DNA from: Oribacterium sp.
GTDB taxonomy: Bacteria > Bacillota_A > Clostridia > Lachnospirales > Lachnospiraceae
Length of the DNA: 64,000 nt
Direction: 5' to 3'
Assembly: GCA_017940955.1 (NCBI GenBank)
Contig: JAGAXP010000161.1
Span: 1-64,000 of the forward strand
The number at the start of each line of letters is the position of its first letter. Position 1 is the stretch's first letter. The translations under genes were made by a program, and so were the position numbers. The notes under the pieces were generated by a model. It saw only the letters and a program-made list of their open reading frames with translations, was not told the DNA's origin and made no database searches. This document shows, one piece after another, positions 33,582 to 44,428 of this stretch.

Positions 33582-35327
33582 ATGAGCTTTACAAGCTTGT
33601 TTTTCGTAACGATATTCTTTCCGGCGTTTACCTTGATTTATTTCCTTATGCCGGGAATAAAACAAAAAAATATATGGCTTCTTCTGGCATCCCTTGTGTT
33701 TTACGCCTTTGGAGGCCTTAATTATCTTGTTCTGATCATAGCATTGGCAGCATACGCGTGTCTTACAGGCAGGATGATCCAGGGGGCTCTGGACAGAGCA
33801 AAGGCTTCAAATCCCGACTACGAAAAGGGAGATGAGGAATTTATGAGTCCTCTGGCCCAGAAATCTATCGAAAAGAATAAAAGGATCGCAAAGACCTGGC
33901 TGATCGCAGGTATAGTTGTTCTGGTTATAATCCTTGCGGTGTTTAAATACACAAGATTCATATTACAGGATGTACTTGCTTATAAACTTGATGGAAAGCT
34001 TGACGAAGAGATCCTAAGGATCGGTATGCCTCTCGGAGTGTCTTTCTACACCTTTAAGCTTATAAGTTATGTTTCCGATGTTTATAATCAGAAGACCAGA
34101 GCGGGAGATTTCTTCCATGTGCTTCTGTATACGGTGATATTTCACCAGGTTACCCAGGGACCTATCTCCAGATACGGAGAGCTTTGTACACAGTTTGATA
34201 AGAGAAAAGTTTCCTATGAAGGAATATCAGACGGTATATGGAGATTCACCATCGGCCTGGCCAAAAAGACTCTTATCGCTGATCACTGCGGAAAACTGTG
34301 CGATGCATTTCTGCCTTTGACCGAAAATGTATCCTATTCTGTTTTCGGGGCCTATATGGGTTCTTTGTTCTACATGATGCAGCTGTACCTGGATTTTTCC
34401 GCATATTCCGATATGGCTATCGGTCTCGGAGAAATCCTGGGTCTTGACTATCAGGAAAATTTTAACTATCCCTATATAGCTTCCTCTGTAAGGGATTTCT
34501 GGAGACGCTGGCATATCTCGTTAAGCAGCTTTTTCAGGGATTATGTTTACATCCCCCTTGGCGGAAGCCGGGTGGGTTTCGTAAGACTGATGCTTAACCT
34601 TCTTGCCGTGTGGGCTCTTACGGGGTTATGGCATGGAGCCAGCTGGAATTTCATCCTGTGGGGATTATATTACTTTGTCTTCATAGTGATTGAAAACCTT
34701 TGTCTCAAAAAAATGGGCAAAAAGGAAAAAACCGGTGGTCTCAGTGTGATAACGGGAGCATTGGGACATCTCTATACCCTGGCGGTAGTCTTTTTCGGAT
34801 GGGTGCTTTTCAGGATAACGGACTTTCACAAGCTGTGGGAAGTTATGAATGTTTTGCTCGGAAGAAGCGGAAGAACCCTCTACACAGCATCAGAGGTTCT
34901 TACTCTCAGGGGTAATGTTTACTTCGTGATTCTCGCCGTAAGCTTTTGCACTCCGTTATGGAAGAAAATAGCATTGACAGTAAGAAAAAGGCTGCACAGC
35001 AGTCAGCATAAAGAGGCGCTGGAAATGCAGAATCTTGAGGATGAAAGACAGCTTCATGAGCAGGAAGAGAAGGATCACGAGCTGGTTGAAAAATTCAGTT
35101 CTGAAAGCCACAGCGAGATTAATGAAGTAAAGAAGCAGGATATCGAGAGCCATGAACGTATGGTTACAAGGCTCGAAAACCGTATCAAAAAAAGAAAAAA
35201 CGAGCGCGTAATGAGGGAAGCCCTGTTTTACGGGATGCGAACCATTATGATGCTTATATTCTTGTTTGTATCGATCTTAGCTATGGTGGGAGCAAGTTAT
35301 TCGCCGTTTTTGTATAATCAGTTTTAA
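33582..35327 (+). CDS. MBOAT-family O-acyltransferase (AlgI/DltB-like)
   Basis: A 581-residue polytopic membrane protein. MBOAT enzymes of this type pass acetyl groups across the membrane to a partner that O-acetylates a polysaccharide (AlgI for alginate, PatA for peptidoglycan). Start and layout match AlgI: FFPAFTLIYFLMPG, then ASLVFYAFGG. ISFSYLDFSAYSDMAIG-like LYLDFSAYSDMAIGLG (about residues 267-282), FWRRWHISLSSFFRDYVYIPLGGS, and the catalytic-His region GLWHGASWNFILWG (about 347-360) are all present. Unusual is a highly charged, coiled-coil-like segment of about 85 residues (about 465-550, with QNLEDERQLHEQEEKDHEL) before the last helix. The DHHW gene follows and is its expected partner. 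Confidence 0.9.
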   Translation: MSFTSLFFVTIFFPAFTLIYFLMPGIKQKNIWLLLASLVFYAFGGLNYLVLIIALAAYACLTGRMIQGALDRAKASNPDYEKGDEEFMSPLAQKSIEKNKRIAKTWLIAGIVVLVIILAVFKYTRFILQDVLAYKLDGKLDEEILRIGMPLGVSFYTFKLISYVSDVYNQKTRAGDFFHVLLYTVIFHQVTQGPISRYGELCTQFDKRKVSYEGISDGIWRFTIGLAKKTLIADHCGKLCDAFLPLTENVSYSVFGAYMGSLFYMMQLYLDFSAYSDMAIGLGEILGLDYQENFNYPYIASSVRDFWRRWHISLSSFFRDYVYIPLGGSRVGFVRLMLNLLAVWALTGLWHGASWNFILWGLYYFVFIVIENLCLKKMGKKEKTGGLSVITGALGHLYTLAVVFFGWVLFRITDFHKLWEVMNVLLGRSGRTLYTASEVLTLRGNVYFVILAVSFCTPLWKKIALTVRKRLHSSQHKEALEMQNLEDERQLHEQEEKDHELVEKFSSESHSEINEVKKQDIESHERMVTRLENRIKKRKNERVMREALFYGMRTIMMLIFLFVSILAMVGASYSPFLYNQF

Positions 35328-35349
35328 ATATTGGATGTTAGTCCGTGGA

Positions 35350-35410
35350 GCCGGTCATATCTGAATCAACCGTCAGATATTACGGCCATAAATCAGTATT
35401 TATAGATGAG
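35350..35410 (+). repeat. single copy of the AGCCGGT...TTTATAGATGAG repeat family
   Basis: AGCCGGTCATATCTGAATC, TCAGATATTACGGCC and CAGTATTTATAGATGAG. The last 13 bases (ATTTATAGATGAG) equal the end of the 62-bp units at 2152-2280, and the first half matches the copy at 16154. As at 2276, the end of the repeat runs into the start of the next gene. Confidence 0.7.
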
Positions 35411-36836
35411 TGATAACATTAAACAAAAATCAAAAAAGAATAAGATCAGCAGCGAAATAAAGAAGAAGGTCTATAAAAGTTACGGAGCAAGGTTTATGTC
35501 AGGCACTGCCATGGCTGCCTTCGTGGGACTCTTTTTTGTGGGAATCGTGGTTTCAAGACCGGAGTACTCCGAATCGGAAAAACGACCTCTTGCCAAAAGA
35601 CCTGCTCCAGAGACGCTCACTGTGATGAACGGAAAATTCTTCACTGATCTCAATAAGTGGTTTTCTGATACATTTCCCTACAGAGAGGAGCTTCTCTCCC
35701 TGGAAGCCGGTATAGAGGACTATTACGGAGTGGGTGGGGAAGCCTATTACGGCAATAAGGCATCGGTGGTGGAGGATACCATACCGGAAACCGCGGAATC
35801 TCTCGCTCCGGTGATACTTATGGAGAGTCCTGAGGAGACCGGGGGAGCTCCAACGGAAACAGTCAATGAGTTTGAGGAACTCATAGAAACCAATGCAGAC
35901 GGAACGCTGAAGGTTGACACTACTCCAAAGGAAAACGTGGAGATAGCAGGCGAACAGGCCGGAAATATCTATGTAAACGACAATAAGGGTTACGAGATAT
36001 TTTATTATAATCAGGGCGGGTCCGTTAAGTATGCATCCGTTATAAATACTGTTAAAGCCCTGTTCCCTGAGGCCAATGTCTATGACATGCTGGTTCCCAA
36101 CAGCTTTGGAGTGGAGCTTGACCCCTCGCTTCAGGAGGAGCTTGGATCCGGAAACATGCCGGATGCCTTTAACTACATCTATAGCCTTATGGATCCTGCC
36201 ATACACAGGATTTCGGTGTTTGATACCATGGTGGCTCACAAGGATGAGTATATCTATTTCAACACTGATCATCACTGGACTGCCCTGGGTGCGTACTATG
36301 CTTACAGAGATTTTTGTAAGGAAAAAGGCATTGAGCCTCATGAACTGAGTGAGTTTCCTTATGTGGATTATCAGGGCTTCTACGGAACCTTCTATTTTGC
36401 AACAAACAGATCAGAACAATTGAAGGCCAATCCGGACCATGTGGAAGCCTGGATACCTTTAGGCACAAATGATGCTATAATTACAGTTGAGACCGGTGAG
36501 GTGAAGAGCAGCAAGGTCGTAAATGATGTGACAGAAGCCAACGCCGGAAGAAAGTATAATTGCTTCATCAATGGGGATAACCCCTTTACACAGATTACAA
36601 ATCCACATATAACAGATGGTTCAAGCTGTGTTCTGGTGAAGGAATCCTATGGCAATGCCTTTGTCCCCTTCCTTGTGGATCATTATGAAAATGTCTACGT
36701 GGTGGATTACAGATATTATAAAGGCAATCTTTCCGACTTTATCACCGGCCATGGAATAAATGATATAATCTTTTTAAACAATGTTCAGGCAATCACTGAA
36801 AAAGTGTCGGGAATGATTCTTAGTATTTTTTCTTAA
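35406..36836 (+). CDS. DHHW-family / AlgJ-AlgX-like exported acetyltransferase partner
   Basis: A 476-residue protein with a basic cytoplasmic start and one membrane helix (about residues 32-54, GTAMAAFVGLFFVGIVV). An extracytoplasmic SGNH-like domain follows. Its defining motif is FNTDHHWTALGAYYAYRDF (about residues 284-302). YDMLVPNSFGVEL and SSCVLVKESYGNAFVPFLVDHY (Ser in VKES as a possible nucleophile) also fit the AlgJ/AlgX/DHHW group. An acidic, Thr/Glu-rich insert (about 115-185) is variable. With the MBOAT gene 78 bp upstream it forms the two-gene O-acetylation cassette. The polymer acetylated is unknown. Confidence 0.85.
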   Translation: MSDNIKQKSKKNKISSEIKKKVYKSYGARFMSGTAMAAFVGLFFVGIVVSRPEYSESEKRPLAKRPAPETLTVMNGKFFTDLNKWFSDTFPYREELLSLEAGIEDYYGVGGEAYYGNKASVVEDTIPETAESLAPVILMESPEETGGAPTETVNEFEELIETNADGTLKVDTTPKENVEIAGEQAGNIYVNDNKGYEIFYYNQGGSVKYASVINTVKALFPEANVYDMLVPNSFGVELDPSLQEELGSGNMPDAFNYIYSLMDPAIHRISVFDTMVAHKDEYIYFNTDHHWTALGAYYAYRDFCKEKGIEPHELSEFPYVDYQGFYGTFYFATNRSEQLKANPDHVEAWIPLGTNDAIITVETGEVKSSKVVNDVTEANAGRKYNCFINGDNPFTQITNPHITDGSSCVLVKESYGNAFVPFLVDHYENVYVVDYRYYKGNLSDFITGHGINDIIFLNNVQAITEKVSGMILSIFS

Positions 36837-36946
36837 TTTTAATGTAGGTTGCAAAAAAGGAAGCTTTCATTTATAATTCTAGGGATTATTGATATAAAGG
36901 TTTAGTATACTCTTTTGCTGATTATACTACTGACTTAAGGAGATAT

Positions 36947-38242
36947 ATGGAACAGTTTATCATGAAAGGCGGAAAACCCCTTCACGGAGAAGTCGTGATA
37001 GGCGGGGCAAAGAATGCCGCATTAGGTATCATTGCCGGAGCGCTTTTAACAGATGAAGATGTTACGATAGAGAACCTGCCGGACGTAAGAGATATTAACG
37101 TTATGCTGGAGGCACTGAAGGAAGTAGGCGCCACAGTTAAACGAATAGACCGGCATACGGCTCTTATCAATGCTTCAGAGGTACAGGATGTTTCCATAGA
37201 TGATGAATATATACGTAAGATCAGAGCGTCTTACTATTTTATAGGTTCATTGCTTGGAAAATATCACAAGGCCATAGTTCCTCTTCCGGGAGGCTGTGCC
37301 ATAGGTTCGAGACCTATCGATCAGCATATCAAGGGCTTCAGGGCTCTGGGAACCAATGTTGAGATCAAGAACGGATGTGTTCAGGCGGATGCACCGAACG
37401 GACTAAAGGCATCACATATTTATCTGGATGTTGTGTCTGTAGGAGCTACCATCAATATCATGCTTGCAGCGGCTCTTGCCGAAGGCAGAACTATCATTGA
37501 GAATGTTGCCAAGGAGCCCCATATAGTTGATGTTGCAAACTTCTTGAATTCCATGGGAGCCAATATCAGGGGCGCAGGTACGGATACTATCCGTATCAAG
37601 GGTGTAAAGAGACTTCACGGAACCACCTATGCGGTTATTCCTGACCAGATAGAAGCCGGTACCTTTATGTGTGCGGCAGCAGCAACCAGAGGCGATGTAC
37701 TTATCAAGAATGTTATTCCCAAGCATCTGGAATCAATTTCAGCAAAGCTTATTGAAATGGGAAATACTGTTTATGAGTACGATGAGGCAGTACGTGTCAT
37801 CGGTGCAGAGGTACAGCATCCTACTGATGTAAAGACGCTGCCATATCCCGGATTCCCTACAGACATGCAGCCCCAGATGTCAGTTACCCTTGCACTTGCG
37901 GAGGGCACATCTGTGGTGACGGAATCTATCTTTGAAAACAGATTCAAGTATGTTGACGAGCTTGCCCGTATGGGTTCAAACATAAAGGTAGAGGGTAATG
38001 TTTCTGTTATTGACGGTGTGAAGAAATTCACCGGTGCCAGTGTCAATGCCCTGGATTTAAGAGCCGGAGCGGCTCTTGTTATTGCGGGACTTTGCGCTGA
38101 AGGTATAACAACAGTTAACGAGATTGGTTATATCCAGAGAGGATATGAGCATTTCGAGAAGAAGCTTCAGACCTTGGGTGCAGAGATATCTCTTGTGAAT
38201 TCAGACAGAGCCGCGCAGAAGTTCAGGCTGAAGATCGGATGA
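36947..38242 (+). CDS. murA: UDP-N-acetylglucosamine 1-carboxyvinyltransferase MurA
   Basis: MurA catalyses the first committed step of peptidoglycan synthesis, adding enolpyruvate to UDP-GlcNAc; it is the target of fosfomycin. The 431-residue protein has GGAKNAALGIIAGALLTDED near the start. The active-site Cys is in PGGCAIGSRPIDQH (about residues 114-127), and the substrate loop is in PGFPTDMQPQMSV. Cys (not Asp) at the catalytic site is the fosfomycin-sensitive form. GGAGATAT precedes the ATG; a strong terminator follows. It appears to be a single-gene unit. Confidence 0.96.
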   Translation: MEQFIMKGGKPLHGEVVIGGAKNAALGIIAGALLTDEDVTIENLPDVRDINVMLEALKEVGATVKRIDRHTALINASEVQDVSIDDEYIRKIRASYYFIGSLLGKYHKAIVPLPGGCAIGSRPIDQHIKGFRALGTNVEIKNGCVQADAPNGLKASHIYLDVVSVGATINIMLAAALAEGRTIIENVAKEPHIVDVANFLNSMGANIRGAGTDTIRIKGVKRLHGTTYAVIPDQIEAGTFMCAAAATRGDVLIKNVIPKHLESISAKLIEMGNTVYEYDEAVRVIGAEVQHPTDVKTLPYPGFPTDMQPQMSVTLALAEGTSVVTESIFENRFKYVDELARMGSNIKVEGNVSVIDGVKKFTGASVNALDLRAGAALVIAGLCAEGITTVNEIGYIQRGYEHFEKKLQTLGAEISLVNSDRAAQKFRLKIG

Positions 38243-38310
38243 TACAGGGAAGATAGTGGTCTCATAGATTCCTGAAGACATGAATGCCATGAATAAAATA
38301 TTATAATGCA

Positions 38311-38356
38311 GAAGGAGACTGGTGAGAGGATCAACAGTCTCCTTCTTTGTATTTTT
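38311..38356 (+). terminator. terminator of murA
   Basis: GAAGGAGACT (38311-38320) pairs with AGTCTCCTTC (38337-38346), then TTTGTATTTTTT. Confidence 0.82.
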
Positions 38357-38371
38357 TGAAGGGGGTTAATT

Positions 38372-39652
38372 TTGGAAATAAAATATGTTGCGTTAGCATT
38401 ATTTATCCTGATGTATGTGGTTATGATCGTGAAATCCGAATGGAAGTTATTTACGATCTGGGCGGTTGCAGCAGCCTTTGTGGTTCTTGGAATAATGCGG
38501 AGAGATTTTATGTACATTCTTTCCGTTGTTAACTGGAACGTTCTCATGATGATAGGCGGAACCATGCTGGTGGTTTTCTTCTTTATCGAATCGAAGATGC
38601 CTAACCTGATGGCTGACATCATTCTGGATAAATGTCCTAATGTGATGTGGGTAATCATACTCATGTCGCTCTTCTCGGGAGCTGTTTCGGCATTTATAGA
38701 TAATGTTGCCACAGTTCTCATGATAGCGCCGGTGGGCCTTGCAATATGTAGGAAGCTGGACATCTCACCGGTATCCATGATTCTTTCGGTGGCTGTTTCC
38801 TCCAATCTTCAGGGAGCTGCAACACTGGTAGGTGATACAACGTCCATCATGCTTGGTGATTACGCAAACATGAACTTCATGGAATTCTTTTGGATGAAGG
38901 GACGTCCCGGAATTTTCTGGGCTGTTGAGCTTGGAGCGATCATGACAGTACCTGTAATGATGTTTCTTTTTCATAAGCTCACCCAGCCGGTTGAAGCAAA
39001 TGAAAAAACCGTTGTGGAGGATAAGTTTCCCACTATCGCACTTTGCGGAATAGTTGTATGTCTCATTATCGCATCTTTCATTCCGGATACTCCGTCAATA
39101 ACAAATGGTGCCATATGTATGGTCATCGCGGCTGTATGTCTGATTTATGATTACGTTACCAAGAGAAGCATTACAAATCTCAGACGTGCCATGGCGTCGG
39201 TTGATTTTGAAACATTATTTGTTCTTTGTGGTCTTTTCGTGGTTATTCGCGGAATAACCGATGTAGGACTTATAGATGATGCGGCAAAACTCATAGTAGA
39301 TGCAGGCGGAGATAAACTGTTTTTACTGTACACCATCATAGTATGGGGTTCTGTATTGTTTTCTGCCTTTATCGATAATATTCCGTATGTTGCTACCATG
39401 CTTCCTATACTGACGGGTATTACCTCTCTTCTGGGTATCGAGCCTTATGTGCTTTACTTCGGACTTCTTTCAGGTGCTACCCTGGGAGGAAACATTACAC
39501 CGATAGGGGCAAGTGCCAATATCACGGCAGTAGGTATGCTGAAGAAAGGTGGTCATGAAGTGTCCTTTGGAGATTTTATGAAGATAGGGCTTCCTTTCAC
39601 ATTGGTTGCAGCTACAGCAGGCTACCTTTTTATATGGGTTTTCTGGCATTGA
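38372..39652 (+). CDS. ArsB/NhaD/SLC13-superfamily anion transporter
   Basis: A 426-residue permease with about 11 helices. Repeated SAFIDNVATVLMIAPVGL (about residues 108-125) and SAFIDNIPYVATMLPIL (about 334-350) with LGGNITPIGASANI (about 371-384) are the paired re-entrant signatures of the ion transporter (ArsB/CitM/NhaD) superfamily. The likely substrate is an anion or carboxylate, or it may act as an Na+/H+ antiporter; sequence does not settle which. The start is TTG at 38372, six bases after GAAGGGGG; no ATG matches the family N-terminus better. It stands alone after the murA terminator. Confidence 0.82.
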   Translation: MEIKYVALALFILMYVVMIVKSEWKLFTIWAVAAAFVVLGIMRRDFMYILSVVNWNVLMMIGGTMLVVFFFIESKMPNLMADIILDKCPNVMWVIILMSLFSGAVSAFIDNVATVLMIAPVGLAICRKLDISPVSMILSVAVSSNLQGAATLVGDTTSIMLGDYANMNFMEFFWMKGRPGIFWAVELGAIMTVPVMMFLFHKLTQPVEANEKTVVEDKFPTIALCGIVVCLIIASFIPDTPSITNGAICMVIAAVCLIYDYVTKRSITNLRRAMASVDFETLFVLCGLFVVIRGITDVGLIDDAAKLIVDAGGDKLFLLYTIIVWGSVLFSAFIDNIPYVATMLPILTGITSLLGIEPYVLYFGLLSGATLGGNITPIGASANITAVGMLKKGGHEVSFGDFMKIGLPFTLVAATAGYLFIWVFWH

Positions 39653-39732
39653 AACAGCCGGTCAATATTTCGCCATTTCAGATGATTTTGATGTATTGTG
39701 GATATATGGAAGCTCTGTAAATAATTAAAAGA

Positions 39733-39785
39733 ATGTTAAAAAAATATCAATTTGTATTGACAAGGAGAGATTTAGGAAATATACT
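39733..39785 (+). promoter_or_regulatory. adhE promoter with candidate Rex operator
   Basis: TTGACA (39757-39762), 17 bp, TATACT (39780-39785): a near-perfect sigma-A promoter about 97 bp before adhE. Just upstream, 39733-39750 matches 15 of 18 positions of the Rex box TTGTTAAWWWWTTAACAA (TGTTAA, AAAA, then ATATCAA). Rex senses NADH/NAD and represses adhE in clostridia, so redox control is likely. Confidence 0.72.
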
Positions 39786-39882
39786 ATGTCCATAGATTGA
39801 TAAAAAAATAACAAACGTATCAAAACAGATTCGTGGAATTATTTTTCAGAAACTATTGTTGCCACAGAAAAGAGGAAATCAC

Positions 39883-42549
39883 ATGAGTAAAGTAAAAAAT
39901 CCGGAAGTTGTAAATGACATGGATTCATTGCTTCAGAAGATCCAGGTAGTTCGTGAGGCTCAGGAGAAGTTCGCGACCTACAGTCAGGAACAGGTTGACA
40001 AGATCTTCAATGCAGCAGCTACAGCAGCAAACCAGATGCGTATCGAGCTTGCGCAGATGGCTGTTGAAGAAACAGGAATGGGCGTGGTTGAGGATAAGGT
40101 TATAAAGAACAACTACGCAGCTGAGTATATCTACAATAAGTACAAGAATGTACAGACCTGCGGAGTTATCGACGAGGATCCTGCGTTCGGAACAAAGACA
40201 GTTGCCGAGCCTTTGGGACTTATCGCTGCCGTTATCCCTACAACAAACCCAACATCAACAGCTATTTTCAAGACATTGCTTTGCCTTAAGACAAGAAACG
40301 GTATCATCATAAGCCCCCACCCAAGAGCTAAGAAGTGTACAAGCCTTGCAGCAAAGATCGTACTTGACGCAGCAGTTGCAGCAGGTGCACCTGAGAACAT
40401 CATCGGATGGATTGATGAGCCGTCACTTGAGATGACATCAGAGATCATGCATGATGCTGACTGCATCCTCGCAACAGGCGGACCCGGAATGGTTAACGCA
40501 GCTTATTCATCCGGAACACCGGCTCTCGGAGTTGGTGCAGGAAACAACCCATGTATCATCGATTCTTCAGCTGATATCGAGATGGCAGTTTCCTCTATCC
40601 TTCATTCAAAGACCTTTGATAACGGTATGATCTGTGCATCAGAGCAGTCAATAACCGTTGTTGCAGACGTTTATGACAAGGTAAAGAAAGAGCTCGAGTA
40701 CAGAGGTGCATACTTCCTTAACAAGGAGGAGCGTGAGAAGGTTGGAAAGACCATCATTATCAACGGCTCCCTCAATGCAAAGATCGTTGGACAGCCTGCA
40801 TGGAAGATCGCTGAGCTTGCCGGAGTAAAGATCCCTCACGACAAGAAGGTGATCATCGGAGAGGTTTCCGACAATACAAAGGCAGAGCCATTTGCACACG
40901 AGAAGCTTTCACCGGTTCTCGGAATGTACAAGGCAAAGGATTTCGATGCTGCTATTAAGAATGCAGAGCTCCTTCTCATGGACGGAGGCCCAGGACACAC
41001 AGCATCAATCTTTATTGATTCACGTGAGACCGAAAAGATACATAAGCACGCAGTTGCAATGCATGCCTGCAGAATACTTCTTAACATGCCGTCTTCACAT
41101 GGTGGAATCGGTGATCTCTATAACTTTAAGGTTGCTCCTTCTCTTACACTGGGATGCGGTTCTTACGGCGGAAACTCCGTATCTGAGAACGTTGGTATCA
41201 AGCATCTTTTAAACTACAAGACAGTTGCAGAGAGGAGAGAGAATATGCTCTGGTTCAGAACACCTGAGAAGGTTTATTTCAAGAAGGGCTGTATGCCTGT
41301 AGCCCTCAGTGAGCTTAAGGACGTTTACGACAAGAAGAAGGTGTTCCTGGTAACAGACTCCTTCCTTGATCAGGCAGGATACATCAAGCCTATCACAGAT
41401 AAGCTTCATGAGATGGGAATCGACTACAGAGTATTCTCTCATGTTCAGCCGGATCCTACACTTGCAAATGCAACTGAAGGTGCTGAACAGATGGCACGCT
41501 ACAATCCTGATACCATCATCGCATTCGGTGGCGGTTCAGCAATGGACGCAGCAAAGATCATGTGGGTTCTTTATGAGCACCCTGAAGTAAAGTTCGCTGA
41601 CATGGCTATGCGTTACATCGATATCCGCAAGAAGGTTTACCAGTTCCCTAAGATGGGCGAGAAGGCTCTTTTCGTAGCTATCCCTACATCTTCAGGAACA
41701 GGTTCAGAGGTTACACCGTTCGCGGTTATCACAGATGAGGAGACAGGAACAAAGTATCCTATCACTGACTATGAGCTGCTTCCCAACATTGCCATCGTTG
41801 ATACTGACAACATGATGACACAGCCAAGAGGACTTACAGCAGCATCAGGTATCGACGTACTTGTACACGCACTTGAGGCATACGCAAGCATGATGGCTTC
41901 ACCATATACAGACGGTCTCGCACTTCAGGCTATGAAGAGAGTATTTGATTACCTTCCTACAGCCTACAACGAGCCTACAAACATCAAGGCACGTGATGAG
42001 ATGGCTAATGCTTCCTGCATGGCAGGTATGGCCTTCGCCAATGCTTTCCTTGGAATCTGCCACTCCATGGCCCACAAGCTTGGCGCATTCCACCATATCC
42101 CTCACGGACTTGCAAACGCACTGCTCCTTAATGCCGTAATCAGATATAACGCATCAGAGCAGCCTCCAAAGATGGGAACCTTCCCTCAGTACGAGTATCC
42201 TCACACACTTAAGAGATATGCTGAGTGTGCACGTTTCGTAGGCATTAACGAGAAGGATGATGCAAAGGCTGTTGAGAAGCTCTGTGAGAAGATAACAGAA
42301 CTCAAGAAGACAGTAGGCGTTAAGGAGAGAATACAGGACTATAACGTAACAGAAGAGGATTTCTTAAAGACCCTCGATGAGATGAGTGTCAAGGCCTTCG
42401 ACGACCAGTGTACCGGAGCAAACCCCCGTTACCCGCTGATTTCAGATCTCAAGGAAATCTACATGCTCGCCTTCTACGGAAAGAAGTACAAGAAGAACGA
42501 CAAAACCCCTGTAGAAATTTTGGGTTGCGTTAAGGAGTATACAGAGTAA
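39883..42549 (+). CDS. adhE: Bifunctional acetaldehyde-CoA/alcohol dehydrogenase AdhE
   Basis: AdhE reduces acetyl-CoA to acetaldehyde and then ethanol, re-oxidising two NADH; it forms spirosomes in the cytoplasm. The 888-residue length is standard. The aldehyde dehydrogenase half (about residues 1-440) has IPTTNPTSTAIFKTL and the catalytic Cys in FDNGMICASEQS (about 244-255). The iron-type alcohol dehydrogenase half (about 460-880) has FGGGSAMDAAKIMW, AIPTSSGTGSEVTPFAVI and the metal-binding histidines in HSMAHKLGAFHHIPHGLAN. I chose the ATG at 39883 because AAGAGGAAATC lies directly upstream; an ATG nine codons earlier has no such site. Confidence 0.95.
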   Translation: MSKVKNPEVVNDMDSLLQKIQVVREAQEKFATYSQEQVDKIFNAAATAANQMRIELAQMAVEETGMGVVEDKVIKNNYAAEYIYNKYKNVQTCGVIDEDPAFGTKTVAEPLGLIAAVIPTTNPTSTAIFKTLLCLKTRNGIIISPHPRAKKCTSLAAKIVLDAAVAAGAPENIIGWIDEPSLEMTSEIMHDADCILATGGPGMVNAAYSSGTPALGVGAGNNPCIIDSSADIEMAVSSILHSKTFDNGMICASEQSITVVADVYDKVKKELEYRGAYFLNKEEREKVGKTIIINGSLNAKIVGQPAWKIAELAGVKIPHDKKVIIGEVSDNTKAEPFAHEKLSPVLGMYKAKDFDAAIKNAELLLMDGGPGHTASIFIDSRETEKIHKHAVAMHACRILLNMPSSHGGIGDLYNFKVAPSLTLGCGSYGGNSVSENVGIKHLLNYKTVAERRENMLWFRTPEKVYFKKGCMPVALSELKDVYDKKKVFLVTDSFLDQAGYIKPITDKLHEMGIDYRVFSHVQPDPTLANATEGAEQMARYNPDTIIAFGGGSAMDAAKIMWVLYEHPEVKFADMAMRYIDIRKKVYQFPKMGEKALFVAIPTSSGTGSEVTPFAVITDEETGTKYPITDYELLPNIAIVDTDNMMTQPRGLTAASGIDVLVHALEAYASMMASPYTDGLALQAMKRVFDYLPTAYNEPTNIKARDEMANASCMAGMAFANAFLGICHSMAHKLGAFHHIPHGLANALLLNAVIRYNASEQPPKMGTFPQYEYPHTLKRYAECARFVGINEKDDAKAVEKLCEKITELKKTVGVKERIQDYNVTEEDFLKTLDEMSVKAFDDQCTGANPRYPLISDLKEIYMLAFYGKKYKKNDKTPVEILGCVKEYTE

Positions 42550-42621
42550 AGTTCAGCGTCACGCCACCTTACTTTGATATTCAATACATGTTGAATCTTG
42601 TGGCAACAAGATCATAAAGTG

Positions 42622-42660
42622 AAGCTGTGTGAGATCTATATCTCACACAGCCTTCTTTTA
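42622..42660 (+). terminator. terminator of adhE
   Basis: AAGCTGTGTGAGAT (42622-42635) pairs with ATCTCACACAGCCTT (about 42640-42654), then TTTTA. Confidence 0.85.
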
Positions 42661-42704
42661 ATATAAAACATTTTATACCATTTAGTTATGTCTGATATTT
42701 TTTA

Positions 42705-44189
<1,485 letters not shown>

Positions 44190-44250
44190 TGCAGAGCTTT
44201 TTCCATGAAATTGAGATAGCTTGCAATTAAGAAACTGATATAGTAATATA

Positions 44251-44283
44251 CGAAAGTCAGGTGGATTTAACACCTGGCTTTCG
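44251..44283 (+). terminator. hairpin after gdhA
   Basis: CGAAAGTCAGGTG (44251-44263) pairs with CACCTGGCTTTCG (44271-44283) with one G-U. The T run after it is poor. Confidence 0.65.
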
Positions 44284-44428
44284 TTGGTTATTCCCGTAAA
44301 TGTAATTATCTTACGTTTCTAAATGAAAACGATTGGGTTTTAGTTTGGTATACGTTCATTCTGTTTAAAAGCATTTATTTTACGGGTAAATATAAGATTA
44401 TTCAGATTGCAGTCTAAAGGGGTTATAG

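Noticed and set aside
35553..36341. 262-codon minus-strand frame
   Set aside because: It lies fully inside the DHHW gene, whose homology and ribosome site are clear; the antisense frame is an effect of codon composition.
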